NCBI GenBank assembly: GCA_037783545.1
Contig: JBBELK010000368.1
Coordinates: 1-64,000 of the forward strand
Length of the DNA: 64,000 bases
From: Henricia sp. BOLD:AAB3569
Taxonomy: Eukaryota; Echinodermata; Asteroidea; Spinulosida; Echinasteridae
Direction: 5' to 3'
Position 1 is the stretch's first letter. Every line of letters starts with the position of its first letter. The position numbers and the translations under genes were made by a program. Below the pieces are notes generated by a model. That model made no database searches and was not told the DNA's origin. It was given only the letters and a program-made list of their open reading frames with translations. Below are positions 1-15,377 of this stretch, in pieces.

Positions 1-3000
1 CCTTGACTGCTCATCCAGGGAATAAAATATGAAATTTTGAAAATTATATATTTTTGGCCAAAATTTCAGTTTTTCTTAGAAATTGACTTGGAAACTGCTG
101 AAGTAGGTGCCAAATGGGCTAAATATTCGTTAGGAGGCATTTCTGAGACATTTTCAAAAAAGTCAATTTTGGGCCAATTTTGATAAAAATGGCTGGACTA
201 ACCCCTTGTGATTTTTTTCATTTTTGGCCAAAAATGTTCAGATTTAGATTTTGTTCAATATTGCAGGAAACGTTGCTTAGAATCCATAGATGATATTCCT
301 TGAATTTGACCTTGACTGCTCATCCAGGGAATAAAATATGAAATTTTGAAAATTATATATTTTTGGCCAAAATTTCAGTTTTTCTTAGAAATTGACTTGG
401 AAACTGCTGAAGTAGGTGCCAAATGGGCTAAATATTCGTTAGGAGGCATTTCTGAGACATTTTCAAAAAAGTCAATTTTGGGCCAATTTTGATAAAAATG
501 GCTGGACTAACCCCTTGTGATTTTTTTCATTTTTGGCCAAAAATGTTCAGATTTAGATTTTGTTCAATATTGCAGGAAACGTTGCTTAGAATCCATAGAT
601 GATATTCCTTGAATTTGACCTTGACTGCTCATCCAGGGAATAAAATATGAAATTTTGAAAATTATATATTTTTGGCCAAAATTTCAGTTTTTCTTAGAAA
701 TTGACTTGGAAACTGCTGAAGTAGGTGCCAAATGGGCTAAATATTCGTTAGGAGGCATTTCTGAGACATTTTCAAAAAAGTCAATTTTGGGCCAATTTTG
801 ATAAAAATGGCTGGACTAACCCCTTGTGATTTTTTTCATTTTTGGCCAAAAATGTTCAGATTTAGATTTTGTTCAATATTGCAGGAAACGTTGCTTAGAA
901 TCCATAGATGATATTCCTTGAATTTGACCTTGACTGCTCATCCAGGGAATAAAATATGAAATTTTGAAAATTATATATTTTTGGCCAAAATTTCAGTTTT
1001 TCTTAGAAATTGACTTGGAAACTGCTGAAGTAGGTGCCAAATGGGCTAAATATTCGTTAGGAGGCATTTCTGAGACATTTTCAAAAAAGTCAATTTTGGG
1101 CCAATTTTGATAAAAATGGCTGGACTAACCCCTTGTGATTTTTTTCATTTTTGGCCAAAAATGTTCAGATTTAGATTTTGTTCAATATTGCAGGAAACGT
1201 TGCTTAGAATCCATAGATGATATTCCTTGAATTTGACCTTGACTGCTCATCCAGGGAATAAAATATGAAATTTTGAAAATTATATATTTTTGGCCAAAAT
1301 TTCAGTTTTTCTTAGAAATTGACTTGGAAACTGCTGAAGTAGGTGCCAAATGGGCTAAATATTCGTTAGGAGGCATTTCTGAGACATTTTCAAAAAAGTC
1401 AATTTTGGGCCAATTTGATAAAAATGGCTAGACTAACCCCTTGTGATTTTTTTCATTTTTGGCCAAAAATGTTCAGATTTAGATTTTGTTCAATATTGCA
1501 GGAAACGTTGCTTAGAATCCATAGATGATATTCCTTGAATTTGACCTTGACTGCTCATCCAGGGAATAAAATATGAAATTTTGAAAATTATATATTTTTG
1601 GCCAAAATTTCAGTTTTTCTTAGAAATTGACTTGGAAACTGCTGAAGTAGGTGCCAAATGGGCTAAATATTCGTTAGGAGGCATTTCTGAGACATTTTCA
1701 AAAAAGTCAATTTTGGGCCAATTTTGATAAAAATGGCTGGACTAACCCCTTGTGATTTTTTTCATTTTTGGCCAAAAATGTTCAGATTTAGATTTTGTTC
1801 AATATTGCAGGAAACGTTGCTTAGAATCCATAGATGATATTCCTTGAATTTGACCTTGACTGCTCATCCAGGGAATAAAATATGAAATTTTGAAAATTAT
1901 ATATTTTTGGCCAAAATTTCAGTTTTTCTTAGAAATTGACTTGGAAACTGCTGAAGTAGGTGCCAAATGGGCTAAATATTCGTTAGGAGGCATTTCTGAG
2001 ACATTTTCAAAAAAGTCAATTTTGGGCCAATTTTGATAAAAATGGCTAGACTAACCCCTTGTGATTTTTTTCATTTTTGGCCAAAAATGTTCAGATTTAG
2101 ATTTTGTTCAATATTGCAGGAAACGTTGCTTAGAATCCATAGATGATATTCCTTGAATTTGACCTTGACTGCTCATCCAGGGAATAAAATATGAAATTTT
2201 GAAAATTATATATTTTTGGCCAAAATTTCAGTTTTTCTTAGAAATTGACTTGGAAACTGCTGAAGTAGGTGCCAAATGGGCTAAATATTCGTTAGGAGGC
2301 ATTTCTGAGACATTTTCAAAAAAGTCAATTTTGGGCCAATTTGATAAAAATGGCTAGACTAACCCCTTGTGATTTTTTTCATTTTTGGCCAAAAATGTTC
2401 AGATTTAGATTTTGTTCAATATTGCAGGAAACGTTGCTTAGAATCCATAGATGATATTCCTTGAATTTGGCCTTGACTGCTCATCCAGGGAATAAAATAT
2501 GAAATTTTGAAAATTATATATTTTTGGCCAAAATTTCAGTTTTTCTTAGAAATTGACTTGGAAACTGCTGAAGTAGGTGCCAAATGGGCTAAATATTCGT
2601 TAGGAGGCATTTCTGAGACATTTTCAAAAAAGTCAATTTTGGGCCAATTTTGATAAAAATGGCTGGACTAACCCCTTGTGATTTTTTTCATTTTTGGCCA
2701 AAAATGTTCAGATTTAGATTTTGTTCAATATTGCAGGAAACGTTGCTTAGAATCCATAGATGATATTCCTTGAATTTGACCTTGACTGCTCATCCAGGGA
2801 ATAAAATATGAAATTTTGAAAATTATATATTTTTGGCCAAATTTCAGTTTTTCTTAGAAATTGACTTGGAAACTGCTGAAGTAGGTGCCAAATGGGCTAA
2901 ATATTCGTTAGGAGGCATTTCTGAGACATTTTCAAAAAAGTCAATTTTGGGCCAATTTGATAAAAATGGCTAGACTAACCCCTTGTGATTTTTTTCATTT

Positions 3001-6000
3001 TTGGCCAAAAATGTTCAGATTTAGATTTTGTTCAATATTGCAGGAAACGTTGCTTAGAATCCATAGATGATATTCCTTGAATTTGACCTTGACTGCTCAT
3101 CCAGGGAATAAAATATGAAATTTTGAAAATTATATATTTTTGGCCAAAATTTCAGTTTTTCTTAGAAATTGACTTGGAAACTGCTGAAGTAGGTGCCAAA
3201 TGGGCTAAATATTCGTTAGGAGGCATTTCTGAGACATTTTCAAAAAAGTCAATTTTGGGCCAATTTGATAAAAATGGCTAGACTAACCCCTTGTGATTTT
3301 TTTCATTTTTGGCCAAAAATGTTCAGATTTAGATTTTGTTCAATATTGCAGGAAACGTTGCTTAGAATCCATAGATGATATTCCTTGAATTTGGCCTTGA
3401 CTGCTCATCCAGGGAATAAAATATGAAATTTTGAAAATTATATATTTTTGGCCAAAATTTCAGTTTTTCTTAGAAATTGACTTGGAAACTGCTGAAGTAG
3501 GTGCCAAATGGGCTAAATATTCGTTAGGAGGCATTTCTGAGACATTTTCAAAAAAGTCAATTTTGGGCCAATTTTGATAAAAATGGCTGGACTAACCCCT
3601 TGTGATTTTTTTCATTTTTGGCCAAAAATGTTCAGATTTAGATTTTGTTCAATATTGCAGGAAACGTTGCTTAGAATCCATAGATGATATTCCTTGAATT
3701 TGACCTTGACTGCTCATCCAGGGAATAAAATATGAAATTTTGAAAATTATATATTTTTGGCCAAAATTTCAGTTTTTCTTAGAAATTGACTTGGAAACTG
3801 CTGAAGTAGGTGCCAAATGGGCTAAATATTCGTTAGGAGGCATTTCTGAGACATTTTCAAAAAAGTCAATTTTGGGCCAATTTTGATAAAAATGGCTAGA
3901 CTAACCCCTTGTGATTTTTTTCATTTTTGGCCAAAAATGTTCAGATTTAGATTTTGTTCAATATTGCAGGAAACGTTGCTTAGAATCCATAGATGATATT
4001 CCTTGAATTTGACCTTGACTGCTCATCCAGGGAATAAAATATGAAATTTTGAAAATTATATATTTTTGGCCAAAATTTCAGTTTTTCTTAGAAATTGACT
4101 TGGAAACTGCTGAAGTAGGTGCCAAATGGGCTAAATATTCGTTAGGAGGCATTTCTGAGACATTTTCAAAAAAGTCAATTTTGGGCCAATTTTGATAAAA
4201 ATGGCTAGACTAACCCCTTGTGATTTTTTTCATTTTTGGCCAAAAATGTTCAGATTTAGATTTTGTTCAATATTGCAGGAAACGTTGCTTAGAATCCATA
4301 GATGATATTCCTTGAATTTGGCCTTGACTGCTCATCCAGGGAATAAAATATGAAATTTTGAAAATTATATATTTTTGGCCAAAATTTCAGTTTTTCTTAG
4401 AAATTGACTTGGAAACTGCTGAAGTAGGTGCCAAATGGGCTAAATATTCGTTAGGAGGCATTTCTGAGACATTTTCAAAAAAGTTAATTTTGGGCCAATT
4501 TTGATAAAAATGGCTGGACTAACCCCTTGTGATTTTTTTCATTTTTGGCCAAAAATGTTCAGATTTAGATTTTGTTCAATATTGCAGGAAACGTTGCTTA
4601 GAATCCATAGATGATATTCCTTGAATTTGACCTTGACTGCTCATCCAGGGAATAAAATATGAAATTTTGAAAATTATATATTTTTGGCCAAAATTTCAGT
4701 TTTTCTTAGAAATTGACTTGGAAACTGCTGAAGTAGGTGCCAAATGGGCTAAATATTCGTTAGGAGGCATTTCTGAGACATTTTCAAAAAAGTCAATTTT
4801 GGGCCAATTTGATAAAAATGGCTAGACTAACCCCTTGTGATTTTTTTCATTTTTGGCCAAAAATGTTCAGATTTAGATTTTGTTCAATATTGCAGGAAAC
4901 GTTGCTTAGAATCCATAGATGATATTCCTTGAATTTGACCTTGACTGCTCATCCAGGGAATAAAATATGAAATTTTGAAAATTATATATTTTTGGCCAAA
5001 ATTTCAGTTTTTCTTAGAAATTGACTTGGAAACTGCTGAAGTAGGTGCCAAATGGGCTAAATATTCGTTAGGAGGCATTTCTGAGACATTTTCAAAAAAG
5101 TCAATTTTGGGCCAATTTGATAAAAATGGCTAGACTAACCCCTTGTGATTTTTTTCATTTTTGGCCAAAAATGTTCAGATTTAGATTTTGTTCAATATTG
5201 CAGGAAACGTTGCTTAGAATCCATAGATGATATTCCTTGAATTTGGCCTTGACTGCTCATCCAGGGAATAAAATATGAAATTTTGAAAATTATATATTTT
5301 TGGCCAAAATTTCAGTTTTTCTTAGAAATTGACTTGGAAACTGCTGAAGTAGGTGCCAAATGGGCTAAATATTCGTTAGGAGGCATTTCTGAGACATTTT
5401 CAAAAAAGTTAATTTTGGGCCAATTTTGATAAAAATGGCTGGACTAACCCCTTGTGATTTTTTTCATTTTTGGCCAAAAATGTTCAGATTTAGATTTTGT
5501 TCAATATTGCAGGAAACGTTGCTTAGAATCCATAGATGATATTCCTTGAATTTGACCTTGACTGCTCATCCAGGGAATAAAATATGAAATTTTGAAAATT
5601 ATATATTTTTGGCCAAAATTTCAGTTTTTCTTAGAAATTGACTTGGAAACTGCTGAAGTAGGTGCCAAATGGGCTAAATATTCGTTAGGAGGCATTTCTG
5701 AGACATTTTCAAAAAAGTCAATTTTGGGCCAATTTGATAAAAATGGCTAGACTAACCCCTTGTGATTTTTTTCATTTTTGGCCAAAAATGTTCAGATTTA
5801 GATTTTGTTCAATATTGCAGGAAACGTTGCTTAGAATCCATAGATGATATTCCTTGAATTTGACCTTGACTGCTCATCCAGGGAATAAAATATGAAATTT
5901 TGAAAATTATATATTTTTGGCCAAAATTTCAGTTTTTCTTAGAAATTGACTTGGAAACTGCTGAAGTAGGTGCCAAATGGGCTAAATATTCGTTAGGAGG

Positions 6001-9000
6001 CATTTCTGAGACATTTTCAAAAAAGTTAATTTTGGGCCAATTTTGATAAAAATGGCTGGACTAACCCCTTGTGATTTTTTTCATTTTTGGCCAAAAATGT
6101 TCAGATTTAGATTTTGTTCAATATTGCAGGAAACGTTGCTTAGAATCCATAGATGATATTCCTTGAATTTGACCTTGACTGCTCATCCAGGGAATAAAAT
6201 ATGAAATTTTGAAAATTATATATTTTTGGCCAAAATTTCAGTTTTTCTTAGAAATTGACTTGGAAACTGCTGAAGTAGGTGCCAAATGGGCTAAATATTC
6301 GTTAGGAGGCATTTCTGAGACATTTTCAAAAAAGTCAATTTTGGGCCAATTTGATAAAAATGGCTAGACTAACCCCTTGTGATTTTTTTCATTTTTGGCC
6401 AAAAATGTTCAGATTTAGATTTTGTTCAATATTGCAGGAAACGTTGCTTAGAATCCATAGATGATATTCCTTGAATTTGACCTTGACTGCTCATCCAGGG
6501 AATAAAATATGAAATTTTGAAAATTATATATTTTTGGCCAAAATTTCAGTTTTTCTTAGAAATTGACTTGGAAACTGCTGAAGTAGGTGCCAAATGGGCT
6601 AAATATTCGTTAGGAGGCATTTCTGAGACATTTTCAAAAAAGTTAATTTTGGGCCAATTTTGATAAAAATGGCTGGACTAACCCCTTGTGATTTTTTTCA
6701 TTTTTGGCCAAAAATGTTCAGATTTAGATTTTGTTCAATATTGCAGGAAACGTTGCTTAGAATCCATAGATGATATTCCTTGAATTTGACCTTGACTGCT
6801 CATCCAGGGAATAAAATATGAAATTTTGAAAATTATATATTTTTGGCCAAAATTTCAGTTTTTCTTAGAAATTGACTTGGAAACTGCTGAAGTAGGTGCC
6901 AAATGGGCTAAATATTCGTTAGGAGGCATTTCTGAGACATTTTCAAAAAAGTCAATTTTGGGCCAATTTTGATAAAAATGGCTGGACTAAACCCCTTGTT
7001 ATTTTTTTCATTTTTGGCCAAAAATGTTCAGATTTAGATTTTGTTCAATATTGCAGGAAACGTTGCTTAGAATCCATAGATGATATTCCTTGAATTTGAC
7101 CTTGACTGCTCATCCAGGGAATAAAATATGAAATTTTGAAAATTATATATTTTTGGCCAAAATTTCAGTTTTTCTTAGAAATTGACTTGGAAACTGCTGA
7201 AGTAGGTGCCAAATGGGCTAAATATTCGTTAGGAGGCATTTCTGAGACATTTTCAAAAAAGTCAATTTTGGGCCAATTTGATAAAAATGGCTAGACTAAC
7301 CCCTTGTGATTTTTTTCATTTTTGGCCAAAAAATTTCAGATTTAGATTTTGTTCAATATTGCAGGAAACGTTGCTTAGAATCCATAGATGATATTCCTTG
7401 AATTTGGCCTTGACTGCTCATCCAGGGAATAAAATATGAAATTTTGAAAATTATATATTTTTGGCCAAAATTTCAGTTTTTCTTAGAAATTGACTTGGAA
7501 ACTGCTGAAGTAGGTGCCAAATGGGCTAAATATTCGTTAGGAGGCATTTCTGAGACATTTTCAAAAAAGTTAATTTTGGGCCAATTTTGATAAAAATGGC
7601 TGGACTAACCCCTTGTGATTTTTTTCATTTTTGGCCAAAAATGTTCAGATTTAGATTTTGTTCAATATTGCAGGAAACGTTGCTTAGAATCCATAGATGA
7701 TATTCCTTGAATTTGACCTTGACTGCTCATCCAGGGAATAAAATATGAAATTTTGAAAATTATATATTTTTGGCCAAAATTTCAGTTTTTCTTAGAAATT
7801 GACTTGGAAACTGCTGAAGTAGGTGCCAAATGGGCTAAATATTCGTTAGGAGGCATTTCTGAGACATTTTCAAAAAAGTCAATTTTGGGCCAATTTTGAT
7901 AAAAATGGCTGGACTAAACCCCTTGTGATTTTTTTCATTTTTGGCCAAAAATGTTCAGATTTAGATTTTGTTCAATATTGCAGGAAACGTTGCTTAGAAT
8001 CCATAGATGATATTCCTTGAATTTGACCTTGACTGCTCATCCAGGGAATAAAATATGAAATTTTGAAAATTATATTTGTTTGGCCAAAATTTCAGTTTTT
8101 CTTAGAAATTGACTTGGAAACTGCTGAAGTAGGTGCCAAATGGGCTAAATATTCGTTAGGAGGCATTTCTGAGACATTTTCAAAAAAGTCAATTTTGGGC
8201 CAATTTTGATAAAAATGGCTGGACTAACCCCTTGTGATTTTTTTCATTTTTGGCAAAAAAATTTCAGATTTAGATTTTGTTCAATATTGCAGGAAACGTT
8301 GCTTAGAATCCATAGATGATATTCCTTGAATTTGACCTTGACTGCTCATCCAGGGAATAAAATATGAAATTTTGAAAATTATATATTTTTGGCCAAAATT
8401 TCAGTTTTTCTTAGAAATTGACTTGGAAACTGCTGAAGTAGGTGCCAAATGGGCTAAATATTCGTTAGGAGGCATTTCTGAGACATTTTCAAAAAAGTTA
8501 ATTTTGGGCCAATTTTGATAAAAATGGCTGGACTAACCCCTTGTGATTTTTTTCATTTTTGGCCAAAAATGTTCAGATTTAGATTTTGTTCAATATTGCA
8601 GGAAACGTTGCTTAGAATCCATAGATGATATTCCTTGAATTTGACCTTGACTGCTCATCCAGGGAATAAAATATGAAATTTTGAAAATTATATATTTTTG
8701 TCCAAAATTTCAGTTTTTCTTAGAAATTGACTTGGAAACTGCTGAAGTAGGTGCCAAATGGGCTAAATATTCGTTAGGAGGCATTTCTGAGACATTTTCA
8801 AAAAAGTCAATTTTGGGCCAATTTGATAAAAATGGCTAGACTAACCCCTTGTGATTTTTTTCATTTTTGGCCAAAAATGTTCAGATTTAGATTTTGTTCA
8901 ATATTGCAGGAAACGTTGCTTAGAATCCATAGATGATATTCCTTGAATTTGACCTTGACTGCTCATCCAGGGAATAAAATATGAAATTTTGAAAATTATA

Positions 9001-12000
9001 TATTTTTGGCCAAAATTTCAGTTTTTCTTAGAAATTGACTTGGAAACTGCTGAAGTAGGTGCCAAATGGGCTAAATATTCGTTAGGAGGCATTTCTGAGA
9101 CATTTTCAAAAAAGTTAATTTTGGGCCAATTTTGATAAAAATGGCTGGACTAACCCCTTGTGATTTTTTTCATTTTTGGCCAAAAATGTTCAGATTTAGA
9201 TTTTGTTCAATATTGCAGGAAACGTTGCTTAGAATCCATAGATGATATTCCTTGAATTTGACCTTGACTGCTCATCCAGGGAATAAAATATGAAATTTTG
9301 AAAATTATATATTTTTGGCCAAAATTTCAGTTTTTCTTAGAAATTGACTTGGAAACTGCTGAAGTAGGTGCCAAATGGGCTAAATATTCGTTAGGAGGCA
9401 TTTCTGAGACATTTTCAAAAAAGTTAATTTTGGGCCAATTTTGATAAAAATGGCTGGACTAACCCCTTGTGATTTTTTTCATTTTTGGCCAAAAATGTTC
9501 AGATTTAGATGATATTCCTTGAATTTGGCCTTGACTGCTCATCCAGGGAATAAAATATGAAATTTTGAAAATTATATATTTTTGGCCAAAATTTCAGTTT
9601 TTCTTAGAAATTGACTTGGAAACTGCTGAAGTAGGTGCCAAATGGGCTAAATATTCGTTAGGAGGCATTTCTGAGACATTTTCAAAAAAGTTAATTTTGG
9701 GCCAATTTTGATAAAAATGGCTGGACTAAACCCCTTGTGATTTTTTTCATTTTTGGCCAAAAATGTTCAGATTTAGATTTTGTTCAATATTGCAGGAAAC
9801 GTTGCTTAGAATCCATAGATGATATTCCTTGAATTTGACCTTGACTGCTCATCCAGGGAATAAAATATGAAATTTTGAAAATTATATTTGTTTGGCCAAA
9901 ATTTCAGTTTTTCTTAGAAATTGACTTGGAAACTGCTGAAGTAGGTGCCAAATGGGCTAAATATTCGTTAGGAGGCATTTCTGAGACATTTTCAAAAAAG
10001 TCAATTGTGATTTTTTTCATTTTTGGCAAAAAAATTTCAGATTTAGATTTTGTTCAATATTGCAGGAAACGTTGCTTAGAATCCATAGATGATATTCCTT
10101 GAATTTGACCTTGACTGCTCATCCAGGGAATAAAATATGAAATTTTGAAAATTATATATTTTTGGCCAAAATTTCAGTTTTTCTTAGAAATAGACTTGGA
10201 AACTGCTGAAGTAGGTGCCAAATGGGCTAAATATTCGTTAGGAGGCATTTCTGAGACATTTTCAAAAAAGTTAATTTTGGGCCAATTTTGATAAAAATGG
10301 CTGGACTAACCCCTTGTGATTTTTTTCATTTTTGGCCAAAAATGTTCAGATTTAGATTTTGTTCAATATTGCAGGAAACGTTGCTTAGAATCCATAGATG
10401 ATATTCCTTGAATTTGACCTTGACTGCTCATCCAGGGAATAAAATATGAAATTTTGAAAATTATATATTTTTGTCCAAAATTTCAGTTTTTCTTAGAAAT
10501 TGACTTGGAAACTGCTGAAGTAGGTGCCAAATGGGCTAAATATTCGTTAGGAGGCATTTCTGAGACATTTTCAAAAAAGTCAATTTTGGGCCAATTTGAT
10601 AAAAATGGCTAGACTAACCCCTTGTGATTTTTTTCATTTTTGGCCAAAAATGTTCAGATTTAGATTTTGTTCAATATTGCAGGAAACGTTGCTTAGAATC
10701 CATAGATGATATTCCTTGAATTTGACCTTGACTGCTCATCCAGGGAATAAAATATGAAATTTTGAAAATTATATATTTTTGGCCAAAATTTCAGTTTTTC
10801 TTAGAAATTGACTTGGAAACTGCTGAAGTAGGTGCCAAATGGGCTAAATATTCGTTAGGAGGCATTTCTGAGACATTTTCAAAAAAGTTAATTTTGGGCC
10901 AATTTTGATAAAAATGGCTGGACTAACCCCTTGTGATTTTTTTCATTTTTGGCCAAAAATGTTCAGATTTAGATTTTGTTCAATATTGCAGGAAACGTTG
11001 CTTAGAATCCATAGATGATATTCCTTGAATTTGACCTTGACTGCTCATCCAGGGAATAAAATATGAAATTTTGAAAATTATATATTTTTGGCCAAAATTT
11101 CAGTTTTTCTTAGAAATTGACTTGGAAACTGCTGAAGTAGGTGCCAAATGGGCTAAATATTCGTTAGGAGGCATTTCTGAGACATTTTCAAAAAAGTTAA
11201 TTTTGGGCCAATTTTGATAAAAATGGCTGGACTAACCCCTTGTGATTTTTTTCATTTTTGGCCAAAAATGTTCAGATTTAGATTTTGTTCAATATTGCAG
11301 GAAACGTTGCTTAGAATCCATAGATGATATTCCTTGAATTTGACCTTGACTGCTCATCCAGGGAATAAAATATGAAATTTTGAAAATTATATATTTTTGG
11401 CCAAAATTTCAGTTTTTCTTAGAAATTGACTTGGAAACTGCTGAAGTAGGTGCCAAATGGGCTAAATATTCGTTAGGAGGCATTTCTGAGACATTTTCAA
11501 AAAAGTCAATTTTGGGCCAATTTTGATAAAAATGGCTGGACTAACCCCTTGTGATTTTTTTCATTTTTGGCCAAAAATGTTCAGATTTAGATTTTGTTCA
11601 ATATTGCAGGAAACGTTGCTTAGAATCCATAGATGATATTCCTTGAATTTGACCTTGACTGCTCATCCAGGGAATAAAATATGAAATTTTGAAAATTATA
11701 TATTTTTGGCCAAAATTTCAGTTTTTCTTAGAAATTGACTTGGAAACTGCTGAAGTAGGTGCCAAATGGGCTAAATATTCGTTAGGAGGCATTTCTGAGA
11801 CATTTTCAAAAAAGTTAATTTTGGGCCAATTTTGATAAAAATGGCTGGACTAACCCCTTGTGATTTTTTTCATTTTTGGCCAAAAATGTTCAGATTTAGA
11901 TTTTGTTCAATATTGCAGGAAACGTTGCTTAGAATCCATAGATGATATTCCTTGAATTTGACCTTGACTGCTCATCCAGGGAATAAAATATGAAATTTTG

Positions 12001-14658
12001 AAAATTATATATTTTTGGCCAAAATTTCAGTTTTTCTTAGAAATTGACTTGGAAACTGCTGAAGTAGGTGCCAAATGGGCTAAATATTCGTTAGGAGGCA
12101 TTTCTGAGACATTTTCAAAAAAGTCAATTTTGGGCCAATTTTGATAAAAATGGCTGGACTAACCCCTTGTGATTTTTTTCATTTTTGGCCAAAAATGTTC
12201 AGATTTAGATTTTGTTCAATATTGCAGGAAACGTTGCTTAGAATCCATAGATGATATTCCTTGAATTTGACCTTGACTGCTCATCCAGGGAATAAAATAT
12301 GAAATTTTGAAAATTATATATTTTTGGCCAAAATTTCAGTTTTTCTTAGAAATTGACTTGGAAACTGCTGAAGTAGGTGCCAAATGGGCTAAATATTCGT
12401 TAGGAGGCATTTCTGAGACATTTTCAAAAAAGTCAATTTTGGGCCAATTTTGATAAAAATGGCTGGACTAACCCCTTGTGATTTTTTTCATTTTTGGCCA
12501 AAAATGTTCAGATTTAGATTTTGTTCAATATTGCAGGAAACGTTGCTTAGAATCCATAGATGATATTCCTTGAATTTGACCTTGACTGCTCATCCAGGGA
12601 ATAAAATATGAAATTTTGAAAATTATATATTTTTGGCCAAAATTTCAGTTTTTCTTAGAAATTGACTTGGAAACTGCTGAAGTAGGTGCCAAATGGGCTA
12701 AATATTCGTTAGGAGGCCTTTCTGAGACATTTTCAAAAAAGTTAATTTTGGGCCAATTTTGATAAAAATGGCTGGACTAACCCCTTGTGATTTTTTTCAT
12801 TTTTGGCCAAAAATGTTCAGATTTAGATTTTGTTCAATATTGCAGGAAACGTTGCTTAGAATCCATAGATGATATTCCTTGAATTTGGCCTTGACTGCTC
12901 ATCCAGGGAATAAAATATGAAATTTTGAAAATTATATATTTTTGGCCAAAATTTCAGTTTTTCTTAGAAATTGACTTGGAAACTGCTGAAGTAGGTGCCA
13001 AATGGGCTAAATATTCGTTAGGAGGCATTTCTGAGACATTTTCAAAAAAGTTAATTTTGGGCCAATTTTGATAAAAATGGCTGGACTAACCCCTTGTGAT
13101 TTTTTTCATTTTTGGCCAAAAATGTTCAGATTTAGATTTTGTTCAATATTGCAGGAAACGTTGCTTAGAATCCATAGATGATATTCCTTGAATTTGACCT
13201 TGACTGCTCATCCAGGGAATAAAATATGAAATTTTGAAAATTATATATTTTTGGCCAAAATTTCAGTTTTTCTTAGAAATTGACTTGGAAACTGCTGAAG
13301 TAGGTGCCAAATGGGCTAAATATTCGTTAGGAGGCATTTCTGAGACATTTTCAAAAAAGTTAATTTTGGGCCAATTTTGATAAAAATGGCTGGACTAACC
13401 CCTTGTGATTTTTTTCATTTTTGGCCAAAAATGTTCAGATTTAGATTTTGTTCAATATTGCAGGAAACGTTGCTTAGAATCCATAGATGATATTCCTTGA
13501 ATTTGACCTTGACTGCTCATCCAGGGAATAAAATATGAAATTTTGAAAATTATATATTTTTGGCCAAAATTTCAGTTTTTCTTAGAAATTGACTTGGAAA
13601 CTGCTGAAGTAGGTGCCAAATGGGCTAAATATTCGTTAGGAGGCATTTCTGAGACATTTTCAAAAAAGTTAATTTTGGGCCAATTTTGATAAAAATGGCT
13701 GGACTAACCCCTTGTGATTTTTTTCATTTTTGGCCAAAAATGTTCAGATTTAGATTTTGTTCAATATTGCAGGAAACGTTGCTTAGAATCCATAGATGAT
13801 ATTCCTTGAATTTGACCTTGACTGCTCATCCAGGGAATAAAATATAAAATTTTGAAAATTATATATTTTTGGCCAAAATTTCAGTTTTTCTTAGAAATTG
13901 ACTTGGAAACTGCTGAAGTAGGTGCCAAATGGGCTAAATATTCGTTAGGAGGCATTTCTGAGACATTTTCAAAAAAGTTAATTTTGGGCCAATTTTGATA
14001 AAAATGGCTGGACTAACCCCTTGTGATTTTTTTCATTTTTGGCCAAAAATGTTCAGATTTAGATTTTGTTCAATATTGCAGGAAACGTTGCTTAGAATCC
14101 ATAGATGATATTCCTTGAATTTGACCTTGACTGCTCATCCAGGGAATAAAATATGAAATTTTGAAAATTATATATTTTTGGCCAAAATTTCAGTTTTTCT
14201 TAGAAATTGACTTGGAAACTGCTGAAGTAGGTGCCAAATGGGCTAAATATTCGTTAGGAGGCATTTCTGAGACATTTTCAAAAAAGTCAATTTTGGGCCA
14301 ATTTTGATAAAAATGGCTGGACTAACCCCTTGTGATTTTTTTCATTTTTGGCCAAAAATGTTCAGATTTAGATTTTGTTCAATATTGCAGGAAACGTTGC
14401 TTAGAATCCATAGATGATATTCCTTGAATTTGACCTTGACTGCTCATCCAGGGAATAAAATATGAAATTTTGAAAATTATATATTTTTGGCCAAAATTTC
14501 AGTTTTTCTTAGAAATTGACTTGGAAACTGCTGAAGTAGGTGCCAAATGGGCTAAATATTCGTTAGGAGGCATTTTTGAGACATTTTCAAAAAAGTCAAT
14601 TTTGGGCCAATTTTGATAAAAATGGCTGGACTAACCCCTTGTGATTTTTTTTTCATTT
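1..14658. repeat. 309 bp satellite array, about 47 tandem copies
   Basis: Near-identical head-to-tail monomers of 309 bp; the phrase CCTTGACTGCTCATCCAGGG recurs at 1, 310, 619, 928 and so on. The array enters from the left edge. Monomers fall into recurrent variants: one with TTTTGATAAAAATGGCTGG, one with a one-base deletion and GGCTAG, and one with AAGTTAATTTTGG in place of AAGTCAATTTTGG. Each monomer contains TTTTTGGCCAAAA twice in similar surroundings, which hints at an older half-size unit. It is AT-rich and has no coding potential. A pericentromeric or heterochromatic location is an inference only. Confidence 0.97.
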
Positions 14659-15040
14659 TTATTCCTTGAATTTGACCTTGACTGCTCATCCAGGGAATAA
14701 AATATGAAATTTTGAATTGTTATATTTTTGGCCAAAAATTCCATTTTCTTAGAAATTTAGCTTGGAAACTGCTGGAATTGGTGCGAAATGGGCTGAATTT
14801 TCGTTAGGAGGCATTTCTGAGACATTTTCATAAAGTCAATTTTGGGCCAATTTTGATAAAAATTGCTGGACTTACCCCTTATGATTTTATTAATTTTTGG
14901 CCAAATAATTATTGATTCAGATTTTCTTTAAAGATGCAGGAAATGTAGCTTAGGACCTATAGATGATATTCCTTGAATTTGACCTTGACTGCTCATCCAG
15001 GGAATAAAATATGAAATATAGAAAATTTCAGATTTTGAGT
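14659..15040. repeat. diverged edge copies of the 309 bp satellite
   Basis: The array ends in one strongly diverged monomer and the first part of another, still recognisable by GAATTTGACCTTGACTGCTC near 14670 and 14975. Decay at the edge beside near-identical inner copies is the usual picture of a satellite homogenised internally by unequal exchange. Confidence 0.9.
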
Positions 15041-15377
15041 AAAAATTTAAATGGTTTTGCCCAGATAGTTTACAAACAATGACACCAGTCATCACCAATC
15101 TATTATATCAAAATCATTTTATTTTCTTCTATTGTACTAAATGCAACTAAGCATAAAATTATGGTAAGTTTCCCTTTTGTACTGCACAAAAATCTTTTTA
15201 ATCAACCGATCTATATTCCATCTAAGTATAACCTACATACAAAAGTACAAAAACCTAGTTTGATTACACTTTTGTATTTAAGTTGAAAAACGACAGTTTT
15301 GTCTAAGTTAAAACTATACAGTTTTTCAACTTTTCAGAATATGGCAACCAAACTTGGGATGAGAGAAAAATCGAAAG

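Noticed and set aside
9875-10102. 75-codon open frame inside the satellite
   Set aside because: It exists only because one monomer lost 40 bp. Other monomers are closed in this frame.
1-14658. CRISPR array
   Set aside because: Units are 309 bp with no unique spacers, and the window is eukaryotic.
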